Below are positions 1 to 5,851 of a stretch of DNA of 8,254 nucleotides, in pieces. The notes beneath the pieces are model-generated. The model saw only the letters and a list, made by a program, of their open reading frames with translations. It ran no database searches and had not been told where the DNA came from. How positions within the stretch are numbered: position 1 is the stretch's first letter; every line of letters starts with the position of its first letter. Position numbers and translations under genes: made by a program. The stretch spans positions 1 through 8,254 of the forward strand of contig JANXNO010000008.1 of NCBI GenBank assembly GCA_025354075.1, in the 5' to 3' direction. The DNA comes from Burkholderiales bacterium. GTDB lineage: Bacteria > Pseudomonadota > Gammaproteobacteria > Burkholderiales > Casimicrobiaceae.

Positions 1-418
1 CCGCGAGTCGCCGTGCAAGTGCGGTGTCGGTGGTGAACACGACCAGCCCCGCCTCCAAAACCGACAGTCGCCCCGCCACGCGCAGGCCAAACGTCGAGAA
101 GCTCGGCGGTTGGCCCAAACCACAAAAATTATCCGCGACCAACAAACCCATCGCGCGTGCACCGCCGGTTTCGTCGGGGCTGGAAACAAAGCCACGCGGC
201 TTGTTGAGCACGATGGTGAACGCGTCTTTCAGCTGCGCTTTCGCCTCGTTCGACAACACGATTTCGGCATCGGGTAATGCGCGATCACCGGGGATGGCCA
301 CACGTCCGCCCACACTCACCCAGCCGCGCTCGATCATGCGGTCAGCCTCGGCGCGCGACGCGATGCCGCGCTGCGCTAGGATTTTGGAGATGCGGATGGG
401 TTCAGGGGCGTTCGACAA
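1..418 (-). CDS. RsuA/RluF-type rRNA pseudouridine synthase, partial, catalytic Asp replaced by Ser
   Basis: Only the first 139 residues are inside the window; the gene continues past the left edge. Residues 8-55 form an S4 RNA-binding domain (IRISKILAQRGIASRAEADR, then a WVSVGG turn). Residues 66-80 carry the first synthase motif, with NKPRGFVSS at 72-80. Family members convert specific uridines of 16S or 23S rRNA to pseudouridine in the cytoplasm. The active-site motif is normally GRLD-x-x-S/T-x-GL. Here it reads GRLSVLEAGL at residues 116-125, with Ser119 (codon at 62-64) in place of the catalytic Asp, while the flanking frame is intact (VVFTTD follows). The start is taken as TTG at 416-418, because no ATG lies close before the S4 domain; a purine-rich AAGAAA stretch precedes it. 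It lies 48 bp downstream of the thioredoxin-fold gene on the same strand, possibly cotranscribed. The fold is clear; activity is doubtful. Confidence 0.85.
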   Translation of the reverse strand, partial: MSNAPEPIRISKILAQRGIASRAEADRMIERGWVSVGGRVAIPGDRALPDAEIVLSNEAKAQLKDAFTIVLNKPRGFVSSPDETGGARAMGLLVADNFCGLGQPPSFSTFGLRVAGRLSVLEAGLVVFTTDTALARRLA

Positions 419-466
419 AGGGTGATTTCTTGTGAAATTTGAAAAGGCGCAGAACGCACTATCGGA

Positions 467-928
467 CTAGGATTTTTTGTTGGTGAGCTTTTGGAAAAAC
501 TCTGCAACGCCGGCCTCACCCATCTTGCGCGCGTCGGCCAGTTCGCCGCCGTTGGTGGCATAAACAAGCTGGTTCGCGGACGTGGCGATCACGATGGAAG
601 GAATGCCCTTTTTGATGACGTCGCCGTAAGGCTTCACCACGTCGAGGTTTTTGTTGAAGCGGTTAACGTCGATTTTTACAATGACGTAATTGGCATCAAG
701 CAGCGCTTTAAGCGCGGGCTTTTTAAATTCGCCATCGAGCATTTTGCAGTCGCCGCACCAGTTGGCGCCGAACACAATCAGCAGTTGTTTAGTGTCGGAT
801 TTTGCTTTGGCAAGTGCCTGTACAACTTGCGCTGATCCGTCAGCAGATTCGTCGTAGACCGGAACGTCGGCAGCGAGCACGTGAAGCGAAAGGAAGGCAG
901 AGAGAAGGAGCGCGGACAATGACCTCAT
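467..928 (-). CDS. Secreted thioredoxin-fold protein (WCGDC)
   Basis: A 153-residue protein with an N-terminal signal peptide (MRSLSALLLSAFLSLHVLAA, cleavage likely before DVPV), so it should act in the periplasm. The thioredoxin domain spans about residues 30-150. FGANWCGDCKMLD holds the redox pair Cys58 and Cys61, and GIPSIVI gives the cis-proline Pro110. The sequence resembles thioredoxin-like proteins of the Thioredoxin_7 kind; whether it reduces, oxidises or isomerises disulfides cannot be told. The start at 928 is chosen because it puts the hydrophobic core directly at the N-terminus. An in-frame ATG at 988 adds 20 polar residues and has an AAGG about 9 bases upstream, so the longer form is a real alternative. 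The gene lies upstream of the pseudouridine synthase in the same direction. Confidence 0.85.
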   Translation of the reverse strand: MRSLSALLLSAFLSLHVLAADVPVYDESADGSAQVVQALAKAKSDTKQLLIVFGANWCGDCKMLDGEFKKPALKALLDANYVIVKIDVNRFNKNLDVVKPYGDVIKKGIPSIVIATSANQLVYATNGGELADARKMGEAGVAEFFQKLTNKKS

Positions 929-1089
929 GGGCGATCTACAGTTTGGAGACGCCGTGAGATTACCGCAGTCGCGATTATTGCGCGTCATTCACCGAAACCT
1001 TACGCCAGATCGTCGGGTGTAGCGCGATGGGTGCGCCGTTGTATCTCGTGCAACGGACACGATTCGACAACGAACTTTCAAGTAACTGG

Positions 1090-1133
1090 CCGGAGCCGCA
1101 ACGCCGTCGTGACCGATGGTGTTGCGGCTCCGG
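1090..1133 (-). terminator. Hairpin terminator of the IPTL-CTERM gene
   Basis: A perfect 13-bp inverted repeat (CCGGAGCCGCAAC at 1090-1102 with its complement at 1121-1133) encloses an 18-base loop, part of which can extend the stem. It begins about 20 bases past the stop codon at 1154. The minus strand beyond the stem is only weakly T-rich, so it may stabilise the 3' end rather than act as a classical intrinsic terminator. Confidence 0.6.
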
Positions 1134-1153
1134 AATCAGGCCACGCCGAAGCG

Positions 1154-2017
1154 TTAAACGCTAGGACGACGCCTCGTTACGAAGTGGCCGGCGGCCGCTA
1201 GCAGAAGCGCCAAACCGGCAAGACCAAGACCGGACATCGTTGGCACTTGGACCGCGGCGGCAGCTTGACGCGTCGTGGCAAAGACTTGCACGTTGCCGTC
1301 GGAAACTTTATCCCAACCAGGGCAGGGTGTTGGCGTGCAGTAAGTGCCTGTGCCAGTCTGCGAATTCCAGGTCTGGGCCGTGCCGTCATTAGCGAGAAAC
1401 AGGAAGGTGCCGTTTGCGCCCTGTTGCGTAGATCCACTCAGCGCCGCATTTGACGCATGTAAACGTGCGCCCCTGAAGTCGGCACCGGCTTGAACAGCAG
1501 GTCCGCCTAGGAAGAATTGATAGTTCACGCCACCATTCAGCGGAATGCTGACCGTGAAATCGATCTGGTACAGCTGCAAAAATGCCCCTGCGCCTGTTTG
1601 ATAGCTCTGCGAATTTGTGTACGTCACGGGCGTGGCGGTAAAGGTGCTCGACAAAGCTCCTATCGTCCCATCAGCTACGCCACCCCTGAGCGTGAGCCCG
1701 GTGTTATCTGTCGACCATACACGGATCGTGCTTACGATGTACGAGCTCGTGCCCGGCAGAGTAAAGTCATCTCCAGGAAGATATGGGGTGATCGGCAGCG
1801 TTTCTTGATCTGCCCAGACGACATTGCTCTGGTTTGCACCGGAAGCGTTGTTCAGGTTAGTCGTGGGCAAGCCCCGGTCAAAGACCAGCACCTGCGCTGC
1901 GGCTGACTGCGCGCCCGCAATGAGCGCGCCTGCAAGCACAAAGCCCAACAAGCGCGCCGCCGCCCAGCGACTAACGCCACCCTTGAGCTGATTGTTCTCA
2001 CGAACATTGGCATGCAT
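1154..2017 (-). CDS. Secreted IPTL-CTERM sorting domain protein
   Basis: A 287-residue envelope protein. An N-terminal signal peptide (hydrophobic core about residues 20-36, cleavage near AQSAAAQ at 36-42) is followed by a Gly/Thr/Ser/Asn-rich extracellular body. The C-terminus has the tripartite sorting signal: VPTM at 258-261, a hydrophobic helix at about 263-280, and a basic end (TRRRPSV). This matches the IPTL-CTERM variant of the PEP-CTERM system, in which an exosortase cleaves the tail during export to the surface; no exosortase is in the window. The body (residues 43-250) shows no domain I recognise. It has two cysteines, at 227 and 232. The start at 2017 has a strong ribosome site (AGAGGA, 7 bases upstream). 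An open frame continues up to an ATG at 2089 but would bury the signal peptide. Function unknown; adhesion or biofilm matrix is a guess from family habit. Confidence 0.82.
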   Translation of the reverse strand: MHANVRENNQLKGGVSRWAAARLLGFVLAGALIAGAQSAAAQVLVFDRGLPTTNLNNASGANQSNVVWADQETLPITPYLPGDDFTLPGTSSYIVSTIRVWSTDNTGLTLRGGVADGTIGALSSTFTATPVTYTNSQSYQTGAGAFLQLYQIDFTVSIPLNGGVNYQFFLGGPAVQAGADFRGARLHASNAALSGSTQQGANGTFLFLANDGTAQTWNSQTGTGTYCTPTPCPGWDKVSDGNVQVFATTRQAAAAVQVPTMSGLGLAGLALLLAAAGHFVTRRRPSV

Positions 2018-2117
2018 AAATATTTCCTCTTGTCGTCGCGTTGATTTATTACTCATATCGAGCACCGCAATCATTTGATTCACCATCACATTAGGGTACC
2101 GGCAAAAAGCTCCATCG

Positions 2118-2137
2118 TATGTTCGGTACCGAACATA
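2118..2137. promoter_or_regulatory. Perfect 20-bp palindrome, candidate operator
   Basis: The half-site TATGTTCGGT is followed by its exact reverse complement. The centre GGTACCG recurs at 2095-2101, 30 bp (about three helical turns) away. The palindrome lies 101 bp upstream of the IPTL-CTERM start and about 150 bp upstream of the tRNA. A symmetric site of this size is typical of a dimeric repressor such as a TetR-type protein, but no cognate regulator is in the window and no clear -35/-10 pair can be placed around it. Confidence 0.45.
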
Positions 2138-2289
2138 ATGGCAGCGCGTTACCGGACGTTAGAATTCTGTCGCATTTTTAACGAAACAACGACCGGCTAA
2201 GCAGCGCGTTGTAACCCATCGTTTACCCGTAATGGTAAAGGCGAGCGGAACGTTGATCCACGAAACTTGAGATAAAGTTACACCCTGAC

Positions 2290-2363
2290 GCGGGTGTAGC
2301 TCAATGGCAGAGCTGTTGCTTCCCAAGCAACTGACGAGGGTTCGATTCCCTTCACCCGCTCCA
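2290..2363 (+). tRNA. tRNA-Gly (anticodon CCC)
   Basis: A complete 74-base cloverleaf with encoded CCA. The acceptor GCGGGTG (2290-2296) pairs with CACCCGC (2353-2359), with discriminator T2360. The D arm is GCTC/GAGC. The anticodon stem GTTGC/GCAAC encloses loop TTCCCAA, giving anticodon CCC, which reads the glycine codon GGG. The T arm has loop TTCGATT. A TAAAGT at 2273-2278 could be the -10 box, but no well-spaced -35 is visible. A terminator follows immediately. Confidence 0.97.
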
Positions 2364-2384
2364 AAACGCCCGTAGGGCGTTTTT
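2363..2384 (+). terminator. Rho-independent terminator of tRNA-Gly
   Basis: AAAACGCCC (2363-2371) and GGGCGTTTT (2375-2383) form a 9-bp stem with a 3-base loop and run into five T residues (2380-2384). The stem starts on the last base of the tRNA CCA end. It separates the tRNA from the amidase start 39 bp further on. Confidence 0.9.
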
Positions 2385-2422
2385 CGTTTCCGAAGAGACG
2401 CGTACGGACTTCAAGGCAAATC

Positions 2423-4024
2423 ATGAGCACTACCCGCCGCAAATTCCTGCAATCCTCAGCCGCGCTGGGCTTGATCACCGTCATGGGAGATAACGTCATG
2501 GCCGCTACTCAATCCGCTGGCAAACTGAACATGGTCGAGGCCGATGCGGTCATGCTTCAGGCCTTGATGCGATCCGGCAAAACGACCTCATTGGCCATCG
2601 TGCGGGCCTATCTCGCACGCATTCGCGCCATCGACAAATCTGGCCCGCGGATCAACTCAGTCATCGAGCTGAACCCCGATGCGATCAGCATCGCACGTGA
2701 GCGGGACCGCGAGCGTAAGGCGGGCAAAGTGCGAGGCCCGCTGCACGGCATTCCGGTGCTCATCAAGGACAACATCGCCACGATGGATGCGATGCAGAGC
2801 ACCGCCGGGTCTCTCGCGTTGGTGGGTGCGAAGGCACCGCGTGATGCGTTCATCGTGACCCGGCTGCGCGAAGCGGGCGCGGTGATTCTCGGCAAAACCA
2901 ATCTGTCAGAGTGGGCGAACTTTCGTTCGACACGCTCCACGTCGGGCTGGAGCTCGCGCGGTGGTCTCACTAAAAATCCATACGCGCTGGATCGCAACAC
3001 CAGCGGCTCCAGTTCGGGCTCGGGGGCCGCGATGGCGGCGAGCCTGGCCACGCTTGCCGTGGGCACCGAGACCGATGGCAGCATCGTGTCGCCTGCGAAC
3101 GCAAACGGCATCGTCGGCTTCAAACCCACGCTGGGACTTGTGAGTCGCGATGGCATCGTGCCGATTGCGCACTCGCAGGACACCGCTGGGCCGATGACGC
3201 GCACCGTCGCTGATGCTGCGCTGCTGCTGACGGTGCTCGCGGCCACTGATGCGCGTGATGCGGCGACGAAGGAAGCTTCGGAGAGGGCGATCAACTACAC
3301 AAAATTTTTGGATCGCGATGGGCTCAAAGGCAAACGCATCGGCGTCGTGAAAAGCCAGTTTGGCGGGCGCAATGACCTCGCATCTGCGGTTGTGGAAAAG
3401 GCGCTCGATGTACTTAAAGCTCAAGGCGCGACATTGATAGACGTACCCGAGTTGCCGAACGCGAGCAAATACGGGCAGAGCGAATACGACGTGTTGCTCT
3501 ACGAATTCAAGGCGGATATGGCCGCCTACCTTGCCGAGTTCGCACCGAATCTACCGATCAAATCGCTGGCTGACATCATGGCCTTGAACGAGAAACATCG
3601 TGACCGCGTGATGCAGCACTTCGCGCAGGAGCACATGGCGCGCGCTGCGGCCAAAGGCGGGCTGGAAGAGAGGGTTTACCGCGACGCGCTGGCTAACAAC
3701 CTCAAATTTTCGCGCGAAGAAGGCATCGACAAGGCGCTGCTGGACAACAAGCTCGACGCGTTGGTCGCGCCGAGCGGCAGCCCGGCGTGGCTCACGGACT
3801 TCATTCGTGGCGACAACAGCGGCGGCGGTTTCTCGTCAGCCGCAGCGGTGGCCGGGTATCCCCACATCACCGTGCCCGCAGGATTCGTTAGCGGACTGCC
3901 GTGCGGTATTTCGTTCGTCGGTACGGCGTGGAGTGAGCCGAAATTGATCGCGATGGCGTATGCGTTTGAGCAGGCATCGAAGCATCGGCGAGCGCCTGAG
4001 TATTTGAAGACGGCGTTGATTTAG
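2423..4024 (+). CDS. Tat-exported amidase, peptide amidase-like
   Basis: A 533-residue amidase-signature (GatA-fold) enzyme. The N-terminus has a twin-arginine signal (TRRKFLQSS, then a short hydrophobic stretch, cleavage near VMAA at 25-28), so it should be exported folded to the periplasm. The Ser-cisSer-Lys triad is complete: Lys115 in VLIKDNIA, Ser196 in NTSGSSSGSG, and nucleophile Ser220 in GTETDGSIV. Family members hydrolyse carboxamides to acid and ammonia. The spacing and surrounding sequence (SGPRINSVIELNPDA, GPLHGIPVLIKDN, GTAWSEPKLI) resemble the Stenotrophomonas peptide amidase, which removes C-terminal amides from peptides, so a peptide or amino-acid amide substrate is likely but unproven. 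It is not the GatA subunit of aminoacyl-tRNA amidotransferase, which is cytoplasmic. The start at 2423 has AAGG about 8 bases upstream and fits the Tat motif. It appears monocistronic. Confidence 0.93.
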   Translation: MSTTRRKFLQSSAALGLITVMGDNVMAATQSAGKLNMVEADAVMLQALMRSGKTTSLAIVRAYLARIRAIDKSGPRINSVIELNPDAISIARERDRERKAGKVRGPLHGIPVLIKDNIATMDAMQSTAGSLALVGAKAPRDAFIVTRLREAGAVILGKTNLSEWANFRSTRSTSGWSSRGGLTKNPYALDRNTSGSSSGSGAAMAASLATLAVGTETDGSIVSPANANGIVGFKPTLGLVSRDGIVPIAHSQDTAGPMTRTVADAALLLTVLAATDARDAATKEASERAINYTKFLDRDGLKGKRIGVVKSQFGGRNDLASAVVEKALDVLKAQGATLIDVPELPNASKYGQSEYDVLLYEFKADMAAYLAEFAPNLPIKSLADIMALNEKHRDRVMQHFAQEHMARAAAKGGLEERVYRDALANNLKFSREEGIDKALLDNKLDALVAPSGSPAWLTDFIRGDNSGGGFSSAAAVAGYPHITVPAGFVSGLPCGISFVGTAWSEPKLIAMAYAFEQASKHRRAPEYLKTALI

Positions 4025-4346
4025 CGGCAATTTTTTGTGGCAGCGTCGAATTTTGGCATATAGCTTTTTTGGTTAAACAACCATGGAATTGGGGCTAAGG
4101 GCCGAACAATCTTTAAGTCGATTAACATCGAAAAGCGCCTTTGAGCCCAATTTTCATGGGCATTACAGCGAAAAGCTATTGCGCGGCTAGCGCCAAAAAA
4201 ATTCTGTGCGACCAGCCACCGAACGCGCTAGTAACCCCGCTTGAAACACGCCTCCAAGCCCCTGTGGAACGATAAATGCATGATTGCTGCGACGCACCAT
4301 CAGGTGCACGCTTTTTGTTCCACGCCATCGCGCATCAGGAGAGGCC
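4025..4346. other. 322-bp intergenic region with several inverted repeats
   Basis: No convincing gene lies here; the short open frames overlapping it have no ribosome site or recognisable sequence. The region is more A/T-rich than its surroundings and holds three nested or successive inverted repeats. One is a long imperfect one (4081-4159, containing a perfect TCGAT/ATCGA stem at 4118-4131). The second is a 7-bp one (4187-4193 with 4225-4231). The third is the leader structure before the cupin gene (4264-4323). CGAAAAGC occurs twice, at 4129 and 4169. It may include the amidase 3' end, the cupin promoter and leader, or a small RNA. Confidence 0.5.
4264..4323 (+). promoter_or_regulatory. Structured leader of the cupin gene with terminator-like hairpin
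   Basis: GTGGAAC (4264-4270) can pair perfectly with GTTCCAC (4317-4323). Inside this lies GCACC-ATCA-GGTGC (4294-4307), which can be extended by GCG/CGC and is followed by CTTTTTG (4311-4317), an intrinsic-terminator layout. The outer arm ends about 15 bases before the ribosome site AGGAGAGG. The two pairings suggest attenuation or a regulatory leader. A 7-bp inverted repeat can arise by chance in a region this long, and it matches no riboswitch class I know. Confidence 0.35.
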
Positions 4347-4769
4347 ATGCTCAAACGCACCGAAACCAGTTTTTCCCACGTCAAACCCGGCGACACTCAA
4401 TTTGTGCCCGGTGGTCTGCGCGACTTTTTTCTTTATCGTGACCTGGGCATTGCTGAGGCGACCAACGGCAAAGTCATCGCGCACCTTGTGAAGGCGAATA
4501 TGGCACCGGAAACGGGAACCGGCTGGCACCGTCATGAAGCGGATTTTCAGATCGTGATCATGACCAAGGGCTGGGCGAAGTTCATGTACGAGGATAAGGA
4601 GACGCTGGTCGAGGCGGGCGATGTCGTGCATCAGCGCCCCGGCATTGCGCACTACCTGTTCGACTATTCGCCCGACATGGAATATCTGGAAATCGTCTCT
4701 CCAGCGGATTTCAAGAGCGTGGACATCGAGCCGGTGTGTGATGTGCCTGCGGCTGCGCCTTGGAAGTAG
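4347..4769 (+). CDS. Small cupin-domain protein
   Basis: A 140-residue single-domain cupin. The start at 4347 follows a strong ribosome site (AGGAGAGG, 3 bases upstream); the frame is open back to 4284, but the upstream part has no such site. Cupin motif 1 is GWHRHEADFQIVIMTKG (59-75), with metal-ligand candidates His61 and His63. The fourth position of the HxHx4E pattern is Gln68 rather than Glu. Motif 2 is GDVVHQRPGIAH (91-102), giving His102. The protein has no signal peptide, so it is cytoplasmic. Small cupins of this kind are found as dioxygenases, isomerases and sugar- or ligand-binding proteins; nothing here identifies the substrate. The gene is alone on its strand and convergent with the GST-fold gene, with a REPIN-like element between them. 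Confidence 0.88.
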   Translation: MLKRTETSFSHVKPGDTQFVPGGLRDFFLYRDLGIAEATNGKVIAHLVKANMAPETGTGWHRHEADFQIVIMTKGWAKFMYEDKETLVEAGDVVHQRPGIAHYLFDYSPDMEYLEIVSPADFKSVDIEPVCDVPAAAPWK

Positions 4770-4789
4770 CGTTGCAGTTGGCCCGTTTC

Positions 4790-4879
4790 GTAGGGTGGGC
4801 ACCCCGTGCCCACCAAGCCTCAGCAAAACAACCCATTCTGCGTAGCGATACAACAGTGGGCAAAAGCTGCCCTCCCTAC
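4790..4879. repeat. 90-bp REPIN-like inverted-repeat element
   Basis: The ends are an inverted pair: GTAGGGTGGGCA at 4790-4801 and TGCCCTCCCTAC at 4868-4879, matching at 11 of 12 positions. Each end also forms its own hairpin: GGTGGGCAC/GTGCCCACC with a CCC loop at 4794-4814, and GGGCA/TGCCC at 4858-4872. Two inverted REP-like units around a short spacer, in a gap between convergent genes, fit a REPIN or MITE-like element; the TAGGGTGGGC core recurs in many proteobacterial genomes. It may also end transcription from both sides. Only one copy is in the window, so repetition is unproven. Confidence 0.6.
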
Positions 4880-4888
4880 ACCCACTAA

Positions 4889-5728
4889 CTAAAACTCCGC
4901 ATCCAGTTCATCAATCTCTTCAGGTTCCAGCGCTGCTGCCGCAATCCATTCCGCCATCGCGGGCAGCGCCATGATGCGCTTGCAATAGTCGGCGCTGGCT
5001 TTGTCGAGCTTCACGTCGTAGGTCATGAAACGCTTGACCACTGGCGCGTACATCGCGTCCGCCGCGCAGGGCGCAGTGCCGAATAAATACGGCCCGCCGT
5101 AGGTGCTGAGGCAGTTCTTCCAGATGCTGACGATGTGATCAATATCAGCCTGCGCACGTGCCCATACTTTGAAATTGGGGAACTTGCCTTTGATGTTCAT
5201 CGGCAGCGCCGCGCGCAGCGCGCTAAAGCCGGAGTGCATCTCACCCGAGATGGCGCGGCAGTGCGCACGCGCTTTCGCGTCGGCAGGCAACAGGCCCGCT
5301 TTCGGCTTGATCTCGTTCAAATATTCGCCGATAGCCAGCGTGTCCCATACTTTGATGCCGTTGTGCATCAACGACGGCACCAACATCGACGGCGACAGCA
5401 AAAGCATCTCGGCCTTCATGTCGGGATCGTCTGGCGGCACGATTTTCTCGGTGAATTCGAGGCCCGACAATTTCGCCAGCAGCCAGCCGCGCAACGCCCA
5501 CGCGCCGTAGTTTTTGCTGCTGATGGTGAGCACCGCTTCGGGCTTGCCTTTGGCCACGGCCTTCGGTGCGACTTTCGGCACGGCTTTCACCGACGCTTTC
5601 GGCGCAGGCTTGGCTGCGACTTTGGCGACCGGCTTAGGGCTGGCTTTGGCCGCCGGCCTGACGGCAACGGGCTTCGCCACGGGTTTTGCGGCGACCTTCT
5701 TCACGACTTTTGCAGCGGCTTTGGCCAT
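4889..5728 (-). CDS. Glutathione S-transferase-fold protein with histone-H1-like N-terminal tail
   Basis: A 279-residue protein. Residues 2-63 are almost only Lys, Ala, Pro and Val, with 16 lysines, one arginine and no acidic residue, in repeats such as AKPVAKPVA. From residue 66 a GST fold begins: VLTISSKNYGAWALRGWLL (first strand and helix, where GSTs usually place the catalytic Ser or Cys), LVPSL at 116-120 (cis-Pro motif) and VWDTLAIGEYL at 127-137 (replacing the usual E/D-S glutathione motif with D-T). The all-helical C-terminal domain follows to the DELDAEF end. The GST part is a subfamily familiar in Burkholderiales; I do not recall such a tail in it. The start at 5728 is set by AGAGG 7 bases upstream; an open frame to 5809 adds 27 residues without a ribosome site. 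It is divergent from phaZ. The GST fold is confident; tail function and substrate are not known. Confidence 0.88.
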   Translation of the reverse strand: MAKAAAKVVKKVAAKPVAKPVAVRPAAKASPKPVAKVAAKPAPKASVKAVPKVAPKAVAKGKPEAVLTISSKNYGAWALRGWLLAKLSGLEFTEKIVPPDDPDMKAEMLLLSPSMLVPSLMHNGIKVWDTLAIGEYLNEIKPKAGLLPADAKARAHCRAISGEMHSGFSALRAALPMNIKGKFPNFKVWARAQADIDHIVSIWKNCLSTYGGPYLFGTAPCAADAMYAPVVKRFMTYDVKLDKASADYCKRIMALPAMAEWIAAAALEPEEIDELDAEF

Positions 5729-5741
5729 TCGGGCACCTCTT

Positions 5742-5823
5742 TCAATGAACTCGCTATCAGCAATCGCTATGCCACTCGGCATAAAAGCCGCAACCGCGCT
5801 GGCGCGCAACTTGCGTTCATTGA
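5742..5823. promoter_or_regulatory. Shared divergent promoter region of the GST-fold gene and phaZ
   Basis: The 123 bp between the two starts is bracketed by a perfect 9-bp inverted repeat, TCAATGAAC (5742-5750) and GTTCATTGA (5815-5823). Inside lies a second perfect one, TATGCC-ACTC-GGCATA (5768-5783). The left arm lies just upstream of the GST ribosome site. This layout would suit one dimeric regulator controlling both genes. I could not place convincing -35/-10 boxes on either strand. Confidence 0.35.
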
Positions 5824-5851
5824 GGCAAGCTCACTCACCCCACGGCGTTTC

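Noticed and set aside
24..425. Plus-strand frame of 133 codons at the left edge
   Set aside because: It is antisense to the pseudouridine synthase, whose S4 domain and NKPRG motif are clear.
2290..2384. tRNA-Gly as an integration site for a mobile element
   Set aside because: No second copy of the tRNA 3' end, no integrase and no island-like gene content are visible in the window.
2278..2499. Minus-strand open frame of 73 codons over the tRNA
   Set aside because: Its end (VKGIEPSSVAWEATALPLSY) is the well-known false translation of tRNA-Gly on the opposite strand.
2608..3424. Two long minus-strand frames inside the amidase gene
   Set aside because: They lie antisense to a gene with complete catalytic motifs and show only the composition expected of shadow frames; no ribosome sites.
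4335..4853. 172-codon minus-strand frame over the cupin gene
   Set aside because: It is antisense to a cupin with both motifs and a strong ribosome site, and its start lies inside the repeat element.
5135..5851. 717-bp upstream extension of the phaZ frame
   Set aside because: It runs antisense through the GST gene and its Lys/Ala tail, giving Arg/His/Phe-rich low-complexity sequence; PhaZ homologues begin at MMYQ (5852).
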